This document shows, in pieces, positions 22,053-33,372 of a stretch of 64,000 bases of DNA. Numbering within the stretch: the stretch's first letter is position 1; every line of letters starts with the position of its first letter. The DNA is taken from assembly GCF_040436345.1 (NCBI RefSeq), contig NC_133230.1, forward strand, positions 28,826,551 through 28,890,550, written 5' to 3'. The position numbers were made by a program, and so were the translations under genes. The stretch comes from Pagrus major. Its lineage: Eukaryota > Chordata > Actinopteri > Spariformes > Sparidae. A model generated the notes under the pieces. It saw only the letters and a list, made by a program, of their open reading frames with translations, searched no databases and had not been told where the DNA came from.

Positions 22053-24836
22053 GATTGAAGCGACTGGGCAGGGAAAAAATGTTAATGAACTATGAGGGGA
22101 ACCAAAGAGGGGTGTCAGAGTAACTTGCTATTTTCAGTGTGTTGGTTGTTAGTTCGGGGGTTGTTGTTTGCTGTAGAGACGTGAACTTAAAAAATAACAC
22201 ACAAATAACGGATGGAAGGAAAATGCCTCCTGAAATAGGCATCCATTGGCAGGCTTATACCCACAGTGATGAGTCAGACAAGCTGACAGCTATCTGTAGG
22301 TTAACACTATGAGCAACACTTTTCACATTACACTCATGTTCTTCCTTATTAACATTAAAATACTGGTGCAGCTGGAAAAGTTCATATATGTTCAATTTAG
22401 ATGTGACAGTATAGTTTAATGAGCCCACATCAATGAAATTACTGATCACAAATTAACTATAATTTAAATGTTTCTTGTTACTTGTACATTTCTTAAATTT
22501 GGGACCACATTTCCCATGAAGCCAGAAGCCTCCAGTTTTTCCTCCTTAACATGTTGGAAGTGATTCTTTACCCCATCTGCCTTTCACTCCCTCCACCATC
22601 TGCCATTGCCAGAAAATCTGAAAAGCTTGAGCTTTATTTTGCTGGAAAAGCTGTGTCCTCATCCAAACAAGCTACTAAACTAGTTTATAAGCTCCAGCTA
22701 ATTCTGAACAGGTGCCATGCAATAGCAAAGAAAATCTGACCTGCAGAAGCCACGATTTCAGTAATGACCTTGCTTATTTCGTTGAATCCTGCCACTGTTT
22801 GAAAAAGTGATTTGGTGATTCTAATATGCTACAAAAAATGACTCAGTTTAGGGATTTTCTGCCATTGTAGAGCTGCTTTTTCTTGGATATTTGTTTCTCC
22901 ATAATTTTATATTCTTAGAAACCACATTCTGCCATATAAACAGATATCTGAACTATCTATTCAGTCACTCTGTGGTGGAAGAAACACGTCTGAAAGGCAA
23001 TAAAAAGCAGTTGCAGGACAGAGGGCTTAGACATGATTGAGACATCAAACAGACTACGGGTCTTCAGCAGAATCAAAGCGCTATCATTTTTCAAGGTTAT
23101 GCACTCGTACAAGTACTGAATTAGTTTTTAATTCAAGGAAATGATTTACAGTCTTTGAGGAATCATCTTTATTTTGTCAAAGTGCACGGTGAAACCTGGA
23201 TCTGGACAGATTTTGATTTATGACATTTACTGTAAACGTGGCAGATTTTATAGAAAGATTACAGCTTTAAAATGCAGAGAATTTTCTTTAAAATCCAATA
23301 TATTCATAGTTGAAAAATCTGACTTTTATCAGTTACCTTTCAGAGAAGCTGAATTTGTTTGTCACTCCAGTAGAAGCAAAATCAGGTCTACATCATCTGA
23401 TTAGTGCTTAAATATCTTACAAGGCTGCCGTGTTTTTGTGTATGAGCCAACTCTCTGAGCGTCTCCGCAGTGAGACTGCGCGCTGCCTGACACACACCTC
23501 TCCAGTAGATCACACCAGACCAGTTCCCCCACTGCAGCAACACACAACTGGACTGTAATTATTAAACAGAGAGACAGCGAGGAAGAGGGGCTGATAGGTA
23601 AAGGCAGACTGATAAATACACAAAAACAGAGACAGGCTTGTGGACGGATAATAAGGTAGACAGACAGAGATAGTTACAAGAGCACCAGATGGATGGGCAA
23701 CAAGACAGGTCGACAAATAGCAAGGCGGCCAGAATGACAGATTGGAAACACCTTAAACTAGGCTCCGCTATACCACTGAAATGGATTTTCCAGCAATGTA
23801 TTCAATTTGTGTGTTCTCTCAACACGAGGACTAAAGGAATATGAAAAAATGTCAGCCTCCTTATTCTATTTCTTCCCTCTTTCATTAATTTGATGGCAGA
23901 CTAAACAGAGCGGATGGGAGTAAGGGTTTGTAGTTGCTGTGGCAACGGCCTGCTCTTTGTTAAAGGCTACATTCCTGGCATCTGATGTTTCTGCGCTGCG
24001 ATCAATAAAAACCCCAGCCTGCAGGGACTGATGAACGGACTGGGGCTTTTGCCAGGCCAGGCAGGACTGGGGAGAGGGAAGGAGTTAGGTGGAATATGCG
24101 TGAACAGGAGGACGGGGAGATAAAACAGTGATAGAAAGAAGAGGGAGAAAGGGAGAGATGTGGAGATGTGAGCAGTGCAGCTGCTGAGGGGGGTGAGTGC
24201 GAGAGAAGGAGTGAGTGCATGTGTGTGTGCTCTCCGGCTCCTTCTGCCTCATCTCGGCTATTTTCTGAATGTCACTCACTTCACTATCAAAGTAAGGTAC
24301 GTTACTGTCTGTGTGCTCATCATCTGCTTACCTTGGCAGGATTTTGCTTTGCCGTGATTGACAAGAACTCTGCAGGCAGTCAAACGCTTTCTTAAAGGCA
24401 CCTTTCTTTTTTCTCGCATTATACCTTTATGATAGTACATTCACATTTTCACCACTGACAGATGTATCATACGTTTTGCACACCTAATTTGCAAAGATAG
24501 CCATGGCAGAATGCAGATACTGCTGGTAGTGAGGCAATTATGGTCAGCCTCTCTGTCTACTTAGCCATCTGTCAATTCAACAACCTGTGGCTTCTGAAAG
24601 GTGTTTTTCTGTCCTGTGTGAAGAGGCATGGCTCTCAGAGAACTCTGCATCTTTCCACTCATTACCCTCGTCGTTATCTTCCCTTCCCAAAGAACTACCC
24701 TGTAGGGCTGGGAACTGGTGCTACTATTAACTGACTAGAACTAAATTAATAAAATGTGAAATAAATACGCAAAAGGAAAACAAAACTCAAGCAAGCAAAC
24801 CTAAAAAAATGTGCATTAATTTCCTCATATAAAAAT

Positions 24837-24850
24837 ATATGTATATAAAT

Positions 24851-24923
<73 letters not shown>

Positions 24924-24925
24924 AA
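24837..24925. repeat. (AT)n tract
   Basis: Nearly pure alternating A/T for about 90 bp, broken by a few AAA and GTA/CAT interruptions. Confidence 0.95.
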
Positions 24926-25969
24926 CCTATAAGGATTAATGTCCCTCAGTGTAATTTTCAGTGTTATTCAGTGTTATTGGAAAGTTGCAGTTATCCTGTT
25001 ACATAACGCAAAAAGTGCCAGCATGGTTTTTATCATCATGAGCTGTGACTGTTTGCCACAGAGACTGCAGTGATGTGCCTTTGCCATACTGAGATTTAGC
25101 GTGCAAACATTAAACACTTAATGGCTTCAACATGAGATAAAAATGTACTCCTTGCTTTCGAAAAGCCAGGTCATTTCAGGAACAAAAGTAAAATAGCAAA
25201 ATAGAAAATACAATTTGTTAGAAGCAAACATAAACTTTTAATGTTTATAAACTATGCAATAGATGCACCCTCTATAAAAAAATGCACAAAGCAGGTTCGT
25301 GATAAATATAGAAACACAGTCTATTCAGTCTGAAAGCAAACAATGAGCCAGTGAGATGAGTCACTATGATGATTACTTATTAAGCATTATTAAGTTTACA
25401 TTCATCCCACTGGGTTTTTGCACACGGCTGTAAACTCTGTGGATTCACTTATAGAAGCAAACACAAGCTGCCATTTCATTTCATATTGAGTTTGTATTTT
25501 AATTTTGAACACTTGCCACTTAGTCCATTCAGCACCCCACCCACTCAAACACAGACACATATATACACACCATTATCACTGATGCAAAACACAGAGTCGC
25601 ACACATGCAGCAACAACAAATCCACATGGGCATTTAGCAACGCTGCACTCTAGCGAGGGTCATTTCTCGCCATTGGACTGAGACATCCTTGTGAAACATC
25701 CCCAGTTAGCCTGCAACCTTTTGTACTAACACAGTGATTATGAATGTTCACATTTCTCTGCAGCTGGTATTTCTCTCTCCATGCTGTGAGTTTAATTCCA
25801 TCTATGCCAGGAAAAGGGACAGTTCATTAAGGGAGAAAAGACCTGGCAGTTTAAGGAGACATAAAGTGTAAAAGGTTGAAAAATGTAAGGCGGGGGTCAA
25901 AGAGGTGCAAATTGAGCTGAGTTGAGTGCGGATTGTTCTAACCTTTCTTGTCCATGTATTGTGTCTTGC

Positions 25970-25971
25970 AG
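25970..25971 (+). other. Splice acceptor of the lingo2 coding exon
   Basis: The pyrimidine-rich TAACCTTTCTTGTCC and then TGTGTCTTGCAG precede GGCTTGTTC. The exon would start at 25972, leaving 43 nt of 5' UTR in this exon before the first in-frame ATG. An in-frame TGA at about 25997 shows that coding cannot extend further upstream within the exon. Confidence 0.7.
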
Positions 25972-25983
25972 GGCTTGTTCGTG

Positions 25984-26037
25984 ATGGTGCTCTGTATGAA
26001 AAAGAAGCTATGCCATGATAGAGGGCAACGTGGGTAA
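25984..26037 (+). promoter_or_regulatory. Upstream ORF overlapping the first lingo2 start
   Basis: ATG at 25984 opens 17 codons that end in TAA at 26035-26037, in a different frame from lingo2. It passes over the ATG at 26015 and stops 7 nt before the ATG at 26045. A second out-of-frame ATG at 26010 reads only ATG-CCA-TGA. If the exon boundary at 25972 is right, these lie in the mRNA leader. Confidence 0.55.
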
Positions 26038-27883
26038 AAGAGACATGCGACACCCAGCCCTGCACCACTGCCACTTCTTCATGGGCGGGGCCTTGCTGCT
26101 TCTCCTGGTCAGCCCGGCTCTTGGCTGCCCCGCCCGATGTGAGTGCTCTGCCCAAAGCAAGTCAGTCAGTTGCCACCGCAAGCGCCTGCCCACCATCCCT
26201 GAAGGCATCCCCATTGAGACGCGCGTCCTGGACCTCAGCAAGAACAAGCTACGCATCATCACGCCAGACAACTTCTCCTCATTCCTGCAGCTGGAGGACC
26301 TGGACCTTAGCGACAACCTCATCAGTGTGGTTGAGCCAGGCTCATTTCGTTCTCAGCTTGCTCTCCGCTCCCTCAACTTTCGCAGTAACTTGCTTCAGCT
26401 GGTTCCTGCCGGCGTGCTGTCAGGCCTGTCCAATCTCACCCGCCTTGACCTCAGCCACAACCGACTGGTGGTTCTCCTGGATCATGCCTTTCAAGATCTG
26501 CGCAAATTGTCATCCCTAGAGGTGGGTGATAATGAGCTGGTTTTCATCTCACAGCGGGCCTTTACAGGATTACTTGGACTCCAAAGTCTAACCCTGGAAC
26601 GTTCCAATCTGACTGTGGTCCCAACTGATGCTCTAGGACATCTGCACAGCCTGGTTGAACTGCACATGCGCTACTTGAGCATTGGTTTCTTAAAGCCATT
26701 CTCCTTTAAGAGGTTATCACGTCTTCGCCGACTAGACATTGATTACTGGCCCTGGCTGGACACACTGCCTCCCCACTCATTGCATGGCCTCAACCTCACA
26801 ACGTTGTTCATAACCAACACTAACCTGTCTGTGTTCCCAGGTGCAGCACTGCGCAACCTGCTCTACCTCACACATCTCAACTTGTCCTACTGCCGCATCC
26901 AGCACATCCATCAGGGAGAACTGGGTCAACTCCCACACCTGGTGGAGCTCCGCCTCCAAGGGGCTCATCTGGTTTCTATTGAGCCCTTTGCATTTGTAGG
27001 CCTCAAATCCTTGCAACTCCTGGATGTGTCACACAATCGTCTGGAATCTCTGGAGAGGGGAGTGTTTGCCTCACCAGACAGCCTCCAAAGGCTCTGTCTA
27101 GGTGGAAACCCATTAGTGTGCGACTGCAGATTGCTTTGGCTGCTCAATAGCCACAAGCCGCCTTCTTTGCAGGTTGTGGATGACCAGCCAGAGTGCAGCG
27201 CCCCTGAACACCTCTTGGGGAAAACTCTCCGTGACCTCAAGGAACCACTGGTCTCAAGGTACATGACCTGCACCAAACCAAGGATTGGACCCAACACTAC
27301 CCAGCTGCTGATGGCTGATGAGGGTCAGCCCGCCCACCTGAGCTGTATGGCAGAAGGAGCTCCTCGGCCCTCAGTGGTCTGGATTACACCCCACAGACGC
27401 TACATCACAGTTAAGAGCAGTGGTAGGGTTGAAGTCCAACCAGATGGTACCCTGGAGATCAAGGCAGCAGAGTTGCATGACAGTGGGGTTTACTTGTGTA
27501 TTGCCAGTAACCCTGCTGGCAACGCGAGTCTATCAGCCTCTTTAGCTGTAAAGAGCCTGGGCATTGGGGACAGATCACACTATATCAACAGGAGCACAAA
27601 CTATCTGACAGACTCTAACAGCACATGGGGGAATGGGACAGTACTGTACAACATGACAGTCCCTATAGATATTAAGACTATCATTATATCTACAGCCATG
27701 GGCTGCCTGTCCTTCTTGGGCGTGGTCATCTTCTGCTTCCTGCTTCTGTTTGCCTGGAGCAGAGGGAAAGGACGCCATAAGAGCAACTTTGATATTGAGT
27801 ATGTCCCTCGCAAATCCAACGGGGCATCAGCAGAGGCAACAGAAAGCAGTGGCCCACGACGGGTCAACATGAAAATGATTTGA
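26015..27883 (+). CDS. lingo2: LINGO2: leucine-rich repeat and Ig domain neuronal membrane protein
   Basis: Single-pass cell-surface protein of the LINGO family, which acts at neuronal membranes in adhesion and signalling; LINGO1 is a Nogo-receptor co-receptor, and LINGO2 itself is less well defined. Residues (622 in all): signal peptide to about 37; cysteine cap C38, C42, C44, C53 (CPARCECSAQSKSVSC); about a dozen LRRs, 65-360; C-terminal cysteine cap from C369; Ig domain with disulfide C444-C495 (DSGVYLCIASNPAGN); membrane helix about 553-580 (STAMGCLSFLGVVIFCFLLL); short tail with EYVPRK and the family C-terminus RRVNMKMI. About ten N-X-S/T sites fit an extracellular domain. The whole protein is in one exon, as in mammals. 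Start: 26015 is the first ATG in the open frame, but M11 (26045) puts 27 residues before CPARC, as I recall for human LINGO2, so 26045 may be the true start. LINGO2 rather than LINGO1 is supported by C9orf72 downstream. Confidence 0.95.
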   Translation: MIEGNVGKRDMRHPALHHCHFFMGGALLLLLVSPALGCPARCECSAQSKSVSCHRKRLPTIPEGIPIETRVLDLSKNKLRIITPDNFSSFLQLEDLDLSDNLISVVEPGSFRSQLALRSLNFRSNLLQLVPAGVLSGLSNLTRLDLSHNRLVVLLDHAFQDLRKLSSLEVGDNELVFISQRAFTGLLGLQSLTLERSNLTVVPTDALGHLHSLVELHMRYLSIGFLKPFSFKRLSRLRRLDIDYWPWLDTLPPHSLHGLNLTTLFITNTNLSVFPGAALRNLLYLTHLNLSYCRIQHIHQGELGQLPHLVELRLQGAHLVSIEPFAFVGLKSLQLLDVSHNRLESLERGVFASPDSLQRLCLGGNPLVCDCRLLWLLNSHKPPSLQVVDDQPECSAPEHLLGKTLRDLKEPLVSRYMTCTKPRIGPNTTQLLMADEGQPAHLSCMAEGAPRPSVVWITPHRRYITVKSSGRVEVQPDGTLEIKAAELHDSGVYLCIASNPAGNASLSASLAVKSLGIGDRSHYINRSTNYLTDSNSTWGNGTVLYNMTVPIDIKTIIISTAMGCLSFLGVVIFCFLLLFAWSRGKGRHKSNFDIEYVPRKSNGASAEATESSGPRRVNMKMI

Positions 27884-29094
27884 AAATGATGCAGACTAAT
27901 GCATATGACAGCAAAGTAAAAACAACAAAATGCCCACATATCAGCTGAATTTTTTTTTTTCTATGACACAGTGGATTTGTGACAAATGAAAGTGATGTAC
28001 TAATATAGTGGGTGTCAATATGACAGTGATCTAGTGAAAAAGTGGGCATGTGAATATAAAAGTGAAACCGTGGACGTGTTCATATGAAATAATGTTCTCA
28101 TATAGTACATAGAGTATAATACTATAACCAACATATCAATATGGGAGTGATGTAGTGCTGCACTAGGCATGTGTTTCAATGGTGATGTGATGAGTAATGA
28201 TGTTGTCGGCTCACCGTGACAACAAGGTGACGGAGGGAGCCACCGGGAGTGACAGGGGACATCTTCGCATGGCAGTAGAGGCATCATCACTGCAACATGT
28301 CGGGACTAAATTGTCTAATACCCATATTAGCTGCAGTGTGAAAGGTGTGTTCATGTGTGCGCGTGTGCGTGTATGTGTGAGTGCATGTTGCATTCGTGCA
28401 TTTCTTTGTGCATGTGCACGCATTGCCTTTCTTGTTGGATGGAACAATTAAAATGAATGATAGGGTCCAAAGCATTTTTCCAGGCCTTTGTTCTTGTTTG
28501 GTCATTGTAATGACAGTATTGTCACTGTTGAGTAAAACAGAGAATTATCTATGTTTGTATGCAAAATCACAATTATTATATTCAAGAGAAATGCTGCATA
28601 CATTTTCAAGTGGATCCTCCTTGGAATGACTCCAACATTCGATGGGGATTTTTCTAAACTCAAGGACATGTTAAACACACACAGTAGTTACAATGTGAAG
28701 CCTGAGCTTTGTCTTAGAGTTCACTTTCTAGCAACACTTCTCCTGAGAAATAGCAGTGGTCAGTATTGTTATTACTCTGGAAAAGCTTTTAGCTATAGAA
28801 ATGGCATTGTAAACCTATTTTATAACATAATAAATCATGGGCAGATTTTCCTGCCAGACAAATCCCTTGAAATAAAAGAGTTGGTGGCCAGACACAATGA
28901 CAAAGATTTAATGGCCAATGCCCTCTTTGGGCTGAGACAAAGTTGAGCTTCACAGTTTTTTGGTTAATTTCCCCCCTCTCTCATTTTTCTTTATTCGCAC
29001 CAATTCAAGCTAGCGTGTCCGGATTCCTCCCTGGGGCACTGGGTATTTATTAGATGGCAATTTGAAAGTTGTAGTGGAATCTTGTATTGTTTCG

Positions 29095-29125
<31 letters not shown>

Positions 29126-29304
29126 GTTTTTTTTGCTGCAAATGTTTTAAATGTTTAGAAAAAACAGTAAACAATTAAGGGCAATTCTTTGTAATGCAGG
29201 GACGTGGGTGTTAACTTGTGTGATCCTGTTGTGATAAAATGTTCAAGGTTGTAAAATTGTTTTCATATGGCAAATTTATGGGTATATTTTCAAAAGGAAA
29301 TAAA
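27884..29304 (+). other. lingo2: Probable lingo2 3' UTR
   Basis: AT-rich sequence after the TGA, with a T/TTTG-rich tract at 29093-29135 and AATAAA at 29299-29304; a second AATAAA lies at 29593-29598. A 131-codon frame at 28551-28946 has no recognisable features and is taken as chance. The end is inferred from the poly(A) signal alone. Confidence 0.5.
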
Positions 29305-29827
29305 TCTTAATCATACAACATCATATAATTGGAGTTATATCGGTTAAAAAAGTGTATTTACTGCCTTTACAGATGTTAACATTTCTTTTGAAATCTTTTC
29401 CTATGAATTATGTTATAATTATAAAAATCTAATCCTAAGATGTTCCTGTAACTCATATTTTTCTGTCACACAATACTGTACTACAGTCCTGACTTTATCC
29501 AACTTTCTTTACTATTTATAATTCATATAGTAAACATTGTGTTGTAACTCATAGTTGATAGTTTATCAATCATTATTTATCAATGATAATACAATAAACT
29601 TTAATTGATTTTAATTTTATTAATGACGTATTGTTAAAGAAAATAATAGAGACCTGGGGTCTGTGTTAATACAGAAGTTAATGGGGATCTTAATAAACAA
29701 ACAAACAATACCCAGAGGATAAGTTGGACTTGGGTAAATAATATCCCCCTCACAGTGAATGTGAACAACATAAACATAACACAAAAAGTAAGGAAATTTG
29801 TGTTTGGTAGATAATTTCTTTGTTGTA

Positions 29828-30692
29828 ACAATGCTTCTTGGCAATAAATCTTATACCGTTGGAAAGCCTGTTTATTTCCCTTTTAAATGGTGCCACATTT
29901 GTAAGGAACATGCATTTGTGGGATGAACAGCAGAGCTCAGTATGTGGGTTGCGCCCATGAAAAATCTGCCAAACAGCTTATTCTGCTATTGACTCTTGTT
30001 TGGTGTTGTTTGGTGGATTGGATGGTTGAAGTCTGAAGAAACAAGACATATTGGCAATTTAACAATTTATTAATTTAACAAACAGGAGCCTCAGTGGCAT
30101 GTGGAAGAACCATACACCAGCCTGGTCACACACTGTTGTGGGATGGCATCCCATTCTTCAACCAGCATTTGTCGCAAGTCAGCCAACATGGTTGTGTTGG
30201 TCACTCTGGCACGAACAGCACGCCCAAGCTGATCCCACAAGTGTTCAATGGGGTCGAGGTCAGGACTGCTGGCAGGCCATTCCATCCTCTCCACTCCCAA
30301 ATTCTGGAGGTAGTCTCTGAGAAACCCCGCTCCGTGTGTGACCAGGCTGATGACCAGCATGAGGAGAAGGTTCCAGGCTGTTGTGGCTTTGTATGGTTCT
30401 TCCACATGCTACTGAGGCTCCTGTTTGTTAAATTAATAAATTGTTAAATTGCCAATATGTCTTGTTTCTTTAGAGTTCAATCATCCAATCCACCAAACAA
30501 CACCAAACAAGAGTCAATAGCAGAATAAGCTGTTTGGCAGAGAAGATTTGGCAGATTTTTCATGGGCGCAACCCACATACTCGGCTCTGCTGCTCATCCT
30601 ACAAATGCATGTTCCTTACAAATGTGGCACCATTTAAAAGGGAAATAAACAGGCTTTCCAACGGTATAAGATTTATTGCCAAGAAGTATTGT
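29828..30692 (-). mobile_element. Fold-back Tc1-like derivative with very long inverted arms
   Basis: TA dinucleotides at 29826-29827 and 30693-30694 flank ends reading ACAATGCTTCTTGGCAATAA and, in reverse from the right, ACAATACTTCTTGGCAATAA. The inverted arms run about 280 bp on each side, inward to the block GCATGTGGAAGAACCATAC (near 30096 and 30409). Only about 300 bp of unique sequence lies between them. The element keeps only the end of a transposase and cannot move itself. Confidence 0.9.
30091..30405 (-). pseudogene. Tc1-like transposase, C-terminal fragment
   Basis: The minus-strand frame reads MEWPASSPDLDPIEHLWDQL, the hallmark block around the third catalytic acidic residue of Tc1 transposases, and ends in the C-terminus GSSTCH. 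The DNA-binding half and the first two catalytic blocks are absent. Its apparent start (MEEPYK) is inside the right inverted arm and is simply the inverted copy of the sequence that encodes the C-terminus in the left arm, so it is not a real start. Confidence 0.88.
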
Positions 30693-32925
30693 TAAAAAGC
30701 ATTGTTGGTTCCTTAACAGTTTAAAATTTGAATTTGTCAAAAGTGACCACGTCTGTGAAAATAATATGACATTCTCATCAGCCTCACCTGTACTTTGTGT
30801 GTAGTGCTATTTAGCAAATATTAGCATGTTAACACACTGAGCTAAGATGATGGACATGGTAAATTACACCTACTAACCATCAGCATGCTAACATTACCTG
30901 TTGTAATTAGCCATCTTGGACAATTGGTACAGCAACACCTAGAACACATAGAAATGCAGTAAAACAATAACATTTGTTAAGTAAATTTATGATTATGATT
31001 ATATTTGCTAAAGAGGATGGTGCATAGCATAGCTTTTTTTTATTCAAACGAGCTTTATTGACATGGAAATCATTAACATTTAGTTGAAAGCCAAAGCGTA
31101 AAAGTACAATTTCTCTAAAATTTCTCAAATTCCCTGAACCACAAAACGAGAAACAAGTGGTGTGCGCTTGCCTTCAAGTAAAAAAATACAAATAACAGCA
31201 ATATGAACATCGAAAAAAAATGCCATGCTATGAAAATAATCATTAGCAGATTTAAGAACTTGACAAATTTGGGGTATTAATGAAGTTCAGCATGTGGTTT
31301 GTCCAAGTGGTCTTGTTGAAGCTAACTATTCAAGATGGCATACATGCTTGCGCATGCATCACTCAGACCGGGCAGCTACTCACATTGGGTAGCAATAAGC
31401 TGCTAGTGTGTTAGACTCTAGCCACAAAAAGACTTCCTTTCTTTAACCCAAGTCTCTCCTGCTTGTTTTTCACACAATTCACATAGTGTACATCCTCTAG
31501 TTTGGACATGGCACATCTTCTCACACAGTTACAAAGACATAGCAGTGCTGACAAATTCTGTATTGCATAATATTCATGCTGCTAGAGGTGACACACCCTG
31601 GCTGTGACTGTGCACCACAAATCCATGTGGTCCAGATGGGAATTGGAAAACTGCGTCTCCATGCAGCTTTTTGCTATTCATCAAAACATCATAACTGGGA
31701 CACATGAAGGAAAAACATCAGAATTAGGACACTTTGAGCTGCAGCAAGTATGTAGCCTAAATAGCCTGTAAGCAAGCGAAACATACAACATCACATCACC
31801 TGACTCCTAGTCAAGGAGAAAACCTGTGTGACCTTCGCTGCCTAACCTGACAATCAGAGAAAAGGAAATGCTAATTTGCCATCCTGCTGGAACAGAAAGC
31901 GTCTTTTTTAGACAGTTCTTGATGCTATCATGCTAATGGTAAAAAGACTCTGTCTTTTGTGTGTGAAAGCTCACTGGGAATATTCAGTGGCTGTGGCGCT
32001 GTGAAGACAAGATCAAAGTCCCTCCAATAGGCTTTTATTATTTTTGATACGGCTTCCCTTTTACCGAGAGAGTGCTGTAAACAATGGAGAGGAAGTGTAA
32101 TGAATCTGTTACTGTCTAGTAGGTGGATGATTTCAAAATCGGTTCTTTAATGATTCTAGCTCATACAAGCAGTTGACAGTGTGTAATTTATATTTAAATT
32201 TAAAAGATCACCCTGCTGAGTAATCCGGCGAAAAACATGACATTATTATCTTCGTTTTAAGCCTGTGATCATAACCCGAAACATCTATTATACCATCATC
32301 TAAATATACGATGCCAGCACTAAGGGAGTGTTTGGTTGTGCTCAAGTAGAGGTGTTCATGCTCATGGCCATGCACCTCTAAATCAATAATTTCACACATC
32401 ATAAAGGATCTTCATAAAGAATCTGTCACAACCTAGTAGCCGCATCAAAGAGCATGAATCAAAGTGGACCAGACTTTGCGAGCCTGGGTGCTGCATCAGT
32501 GGGAGTTTAGCTTGGTTGTTTAAGAGAAGCTTCATCACACCAGAAATCCAGGTTTCCAGAGATGGACAAGCCTTTCTTAATGCGGGATCTTTGACCTGTC
32601 TGCCAGCGATTGAAATGAAAAGAATTTCTCAGTCATAAGGTCATTTTTTCTCATGAGATCATTTCTTCAACAGCCAACTTGACTTTAGCACTTTTAACTT
32701 ACCAAAGAAAGACAAGCTTAATTGCCTCATTAAGTCATCGTAAAACACACTTGACATAAACAAAATAAAACTCACCAAAATAGTTAGAGTTCATCTTTTA
32801 ACAATATCCTCTGGTTTGGTAGGACAAAATCCTCAATTTACCATGTAAAATGTAAAGATATTCTGGATCTACATACCATTTTCATCCAGTGCTGATGCCC
32901 GACTCTCTCTCAGTCTTCTGGCACT

Positions 32926-33166
32926 TCAGGCCTCTCCTGTCCCCGCCTGCTGTGTCTTCTCGTCACCCGAGTCATCCTCCTGGTCAGAGCTGCTGTAAAT
33001 CAACTCTGTACTGTATCCCCTGTCTTCATACTGGCATTTGTCGGTCTCAGAGGCTGTTTCACTCCTTGTCTGCTGTCCAGTGTTCACCAAGAAGCCGATT
33101 GACTGAGCCCTGTTGACTGCGGTGGCTCCCCCGTCATCTGAGTTTGCGGTGCGGGCAGACTCCTGT
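32926..33166 (-). other. GC-rich open frame without start, origin unknown
   Basis: The minus strand from 33166 to the TGA at 32926-32928 gives about 80 codons without interruption, beginning just after a stop (33167-33169), so there is no initiator upstream. The composition is protein-like, rich in Ser, Thr, Gln, Asp and Glu (for example ETDKCQYEDRGYS, SSSDQEDDSGDEK). The surrounding DNA is AT-rich. It could be the C-terminal piece of a transposable-element protein, a lost exon, or a GC-rich repeat that is open by chance. I do not recognise the family. Confidence 0.3.
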
Positions 33167-33170
33167 CAGC

Positions 33171-33372
33171 TTAAAGGGCCACTTAGTTCCTTGGCTAACT
33201 GAGCTACTTGCTAAAAGCAACAAGCATGGCAGCTATAGCTACAGCCAAAGATAGCTCCTGCAAAGAAGTCCATTACAATGAGCAGCAAATAGTGTTTATC
33301 CCCCTATGCTGCCCCCTTTAGTTTTGGAGCTACCTTCGAATTCTGGCCATTTCTTACAAATTACACCTTTAA
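33171..33372. mobile_element. TTAA-flanked MITE-like repeat
   Basis: TTAA at both ends (33171, 33369). The right end reads CTTACAAATTACACCTTTAA, close to the terminal repeat of the elements at 44272 and 52954. It contains the shared block CTATGCTGCCCCCTTTA. No coding. Confidence 0.55.

Larger units (their letters stand above)
10952..25971. other. Non-coding DNA upstream of lingo2, probably intronic
   Basis: No supported protein-coding exon is visible in these 15 kb; open frames stay below about 120 codons and look random. LINGO2 genes have non-coding 5' exons separated by long introns, and a good splice acceptor sits at 25970-25971, so much of this is probably an intron or the 5' flank. Separately listed items inside it are MITEs, microsatellites, a short tandem repeat, an inverted-repeat pair and two candidate regulatory stretches. 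A teleost-type dispersed repeat also seems present near 18145-18260 (block GGGACAATGCACATTAATTA). Confidence 0.55.

Noticed and set aside
25802..26155. Minus-strand frames across the lingo2 5' end
   Set aside because: Antisense shadows of a strongly biased coding exon; no family features.
28551..28946. 131-codon open frame downstream of lingo2
   Set aside because: No recognisable domain, no supporting splice structure, and it sits in the probable 3' UTR; AT-rich DNA makes frames of this size unsurprising.
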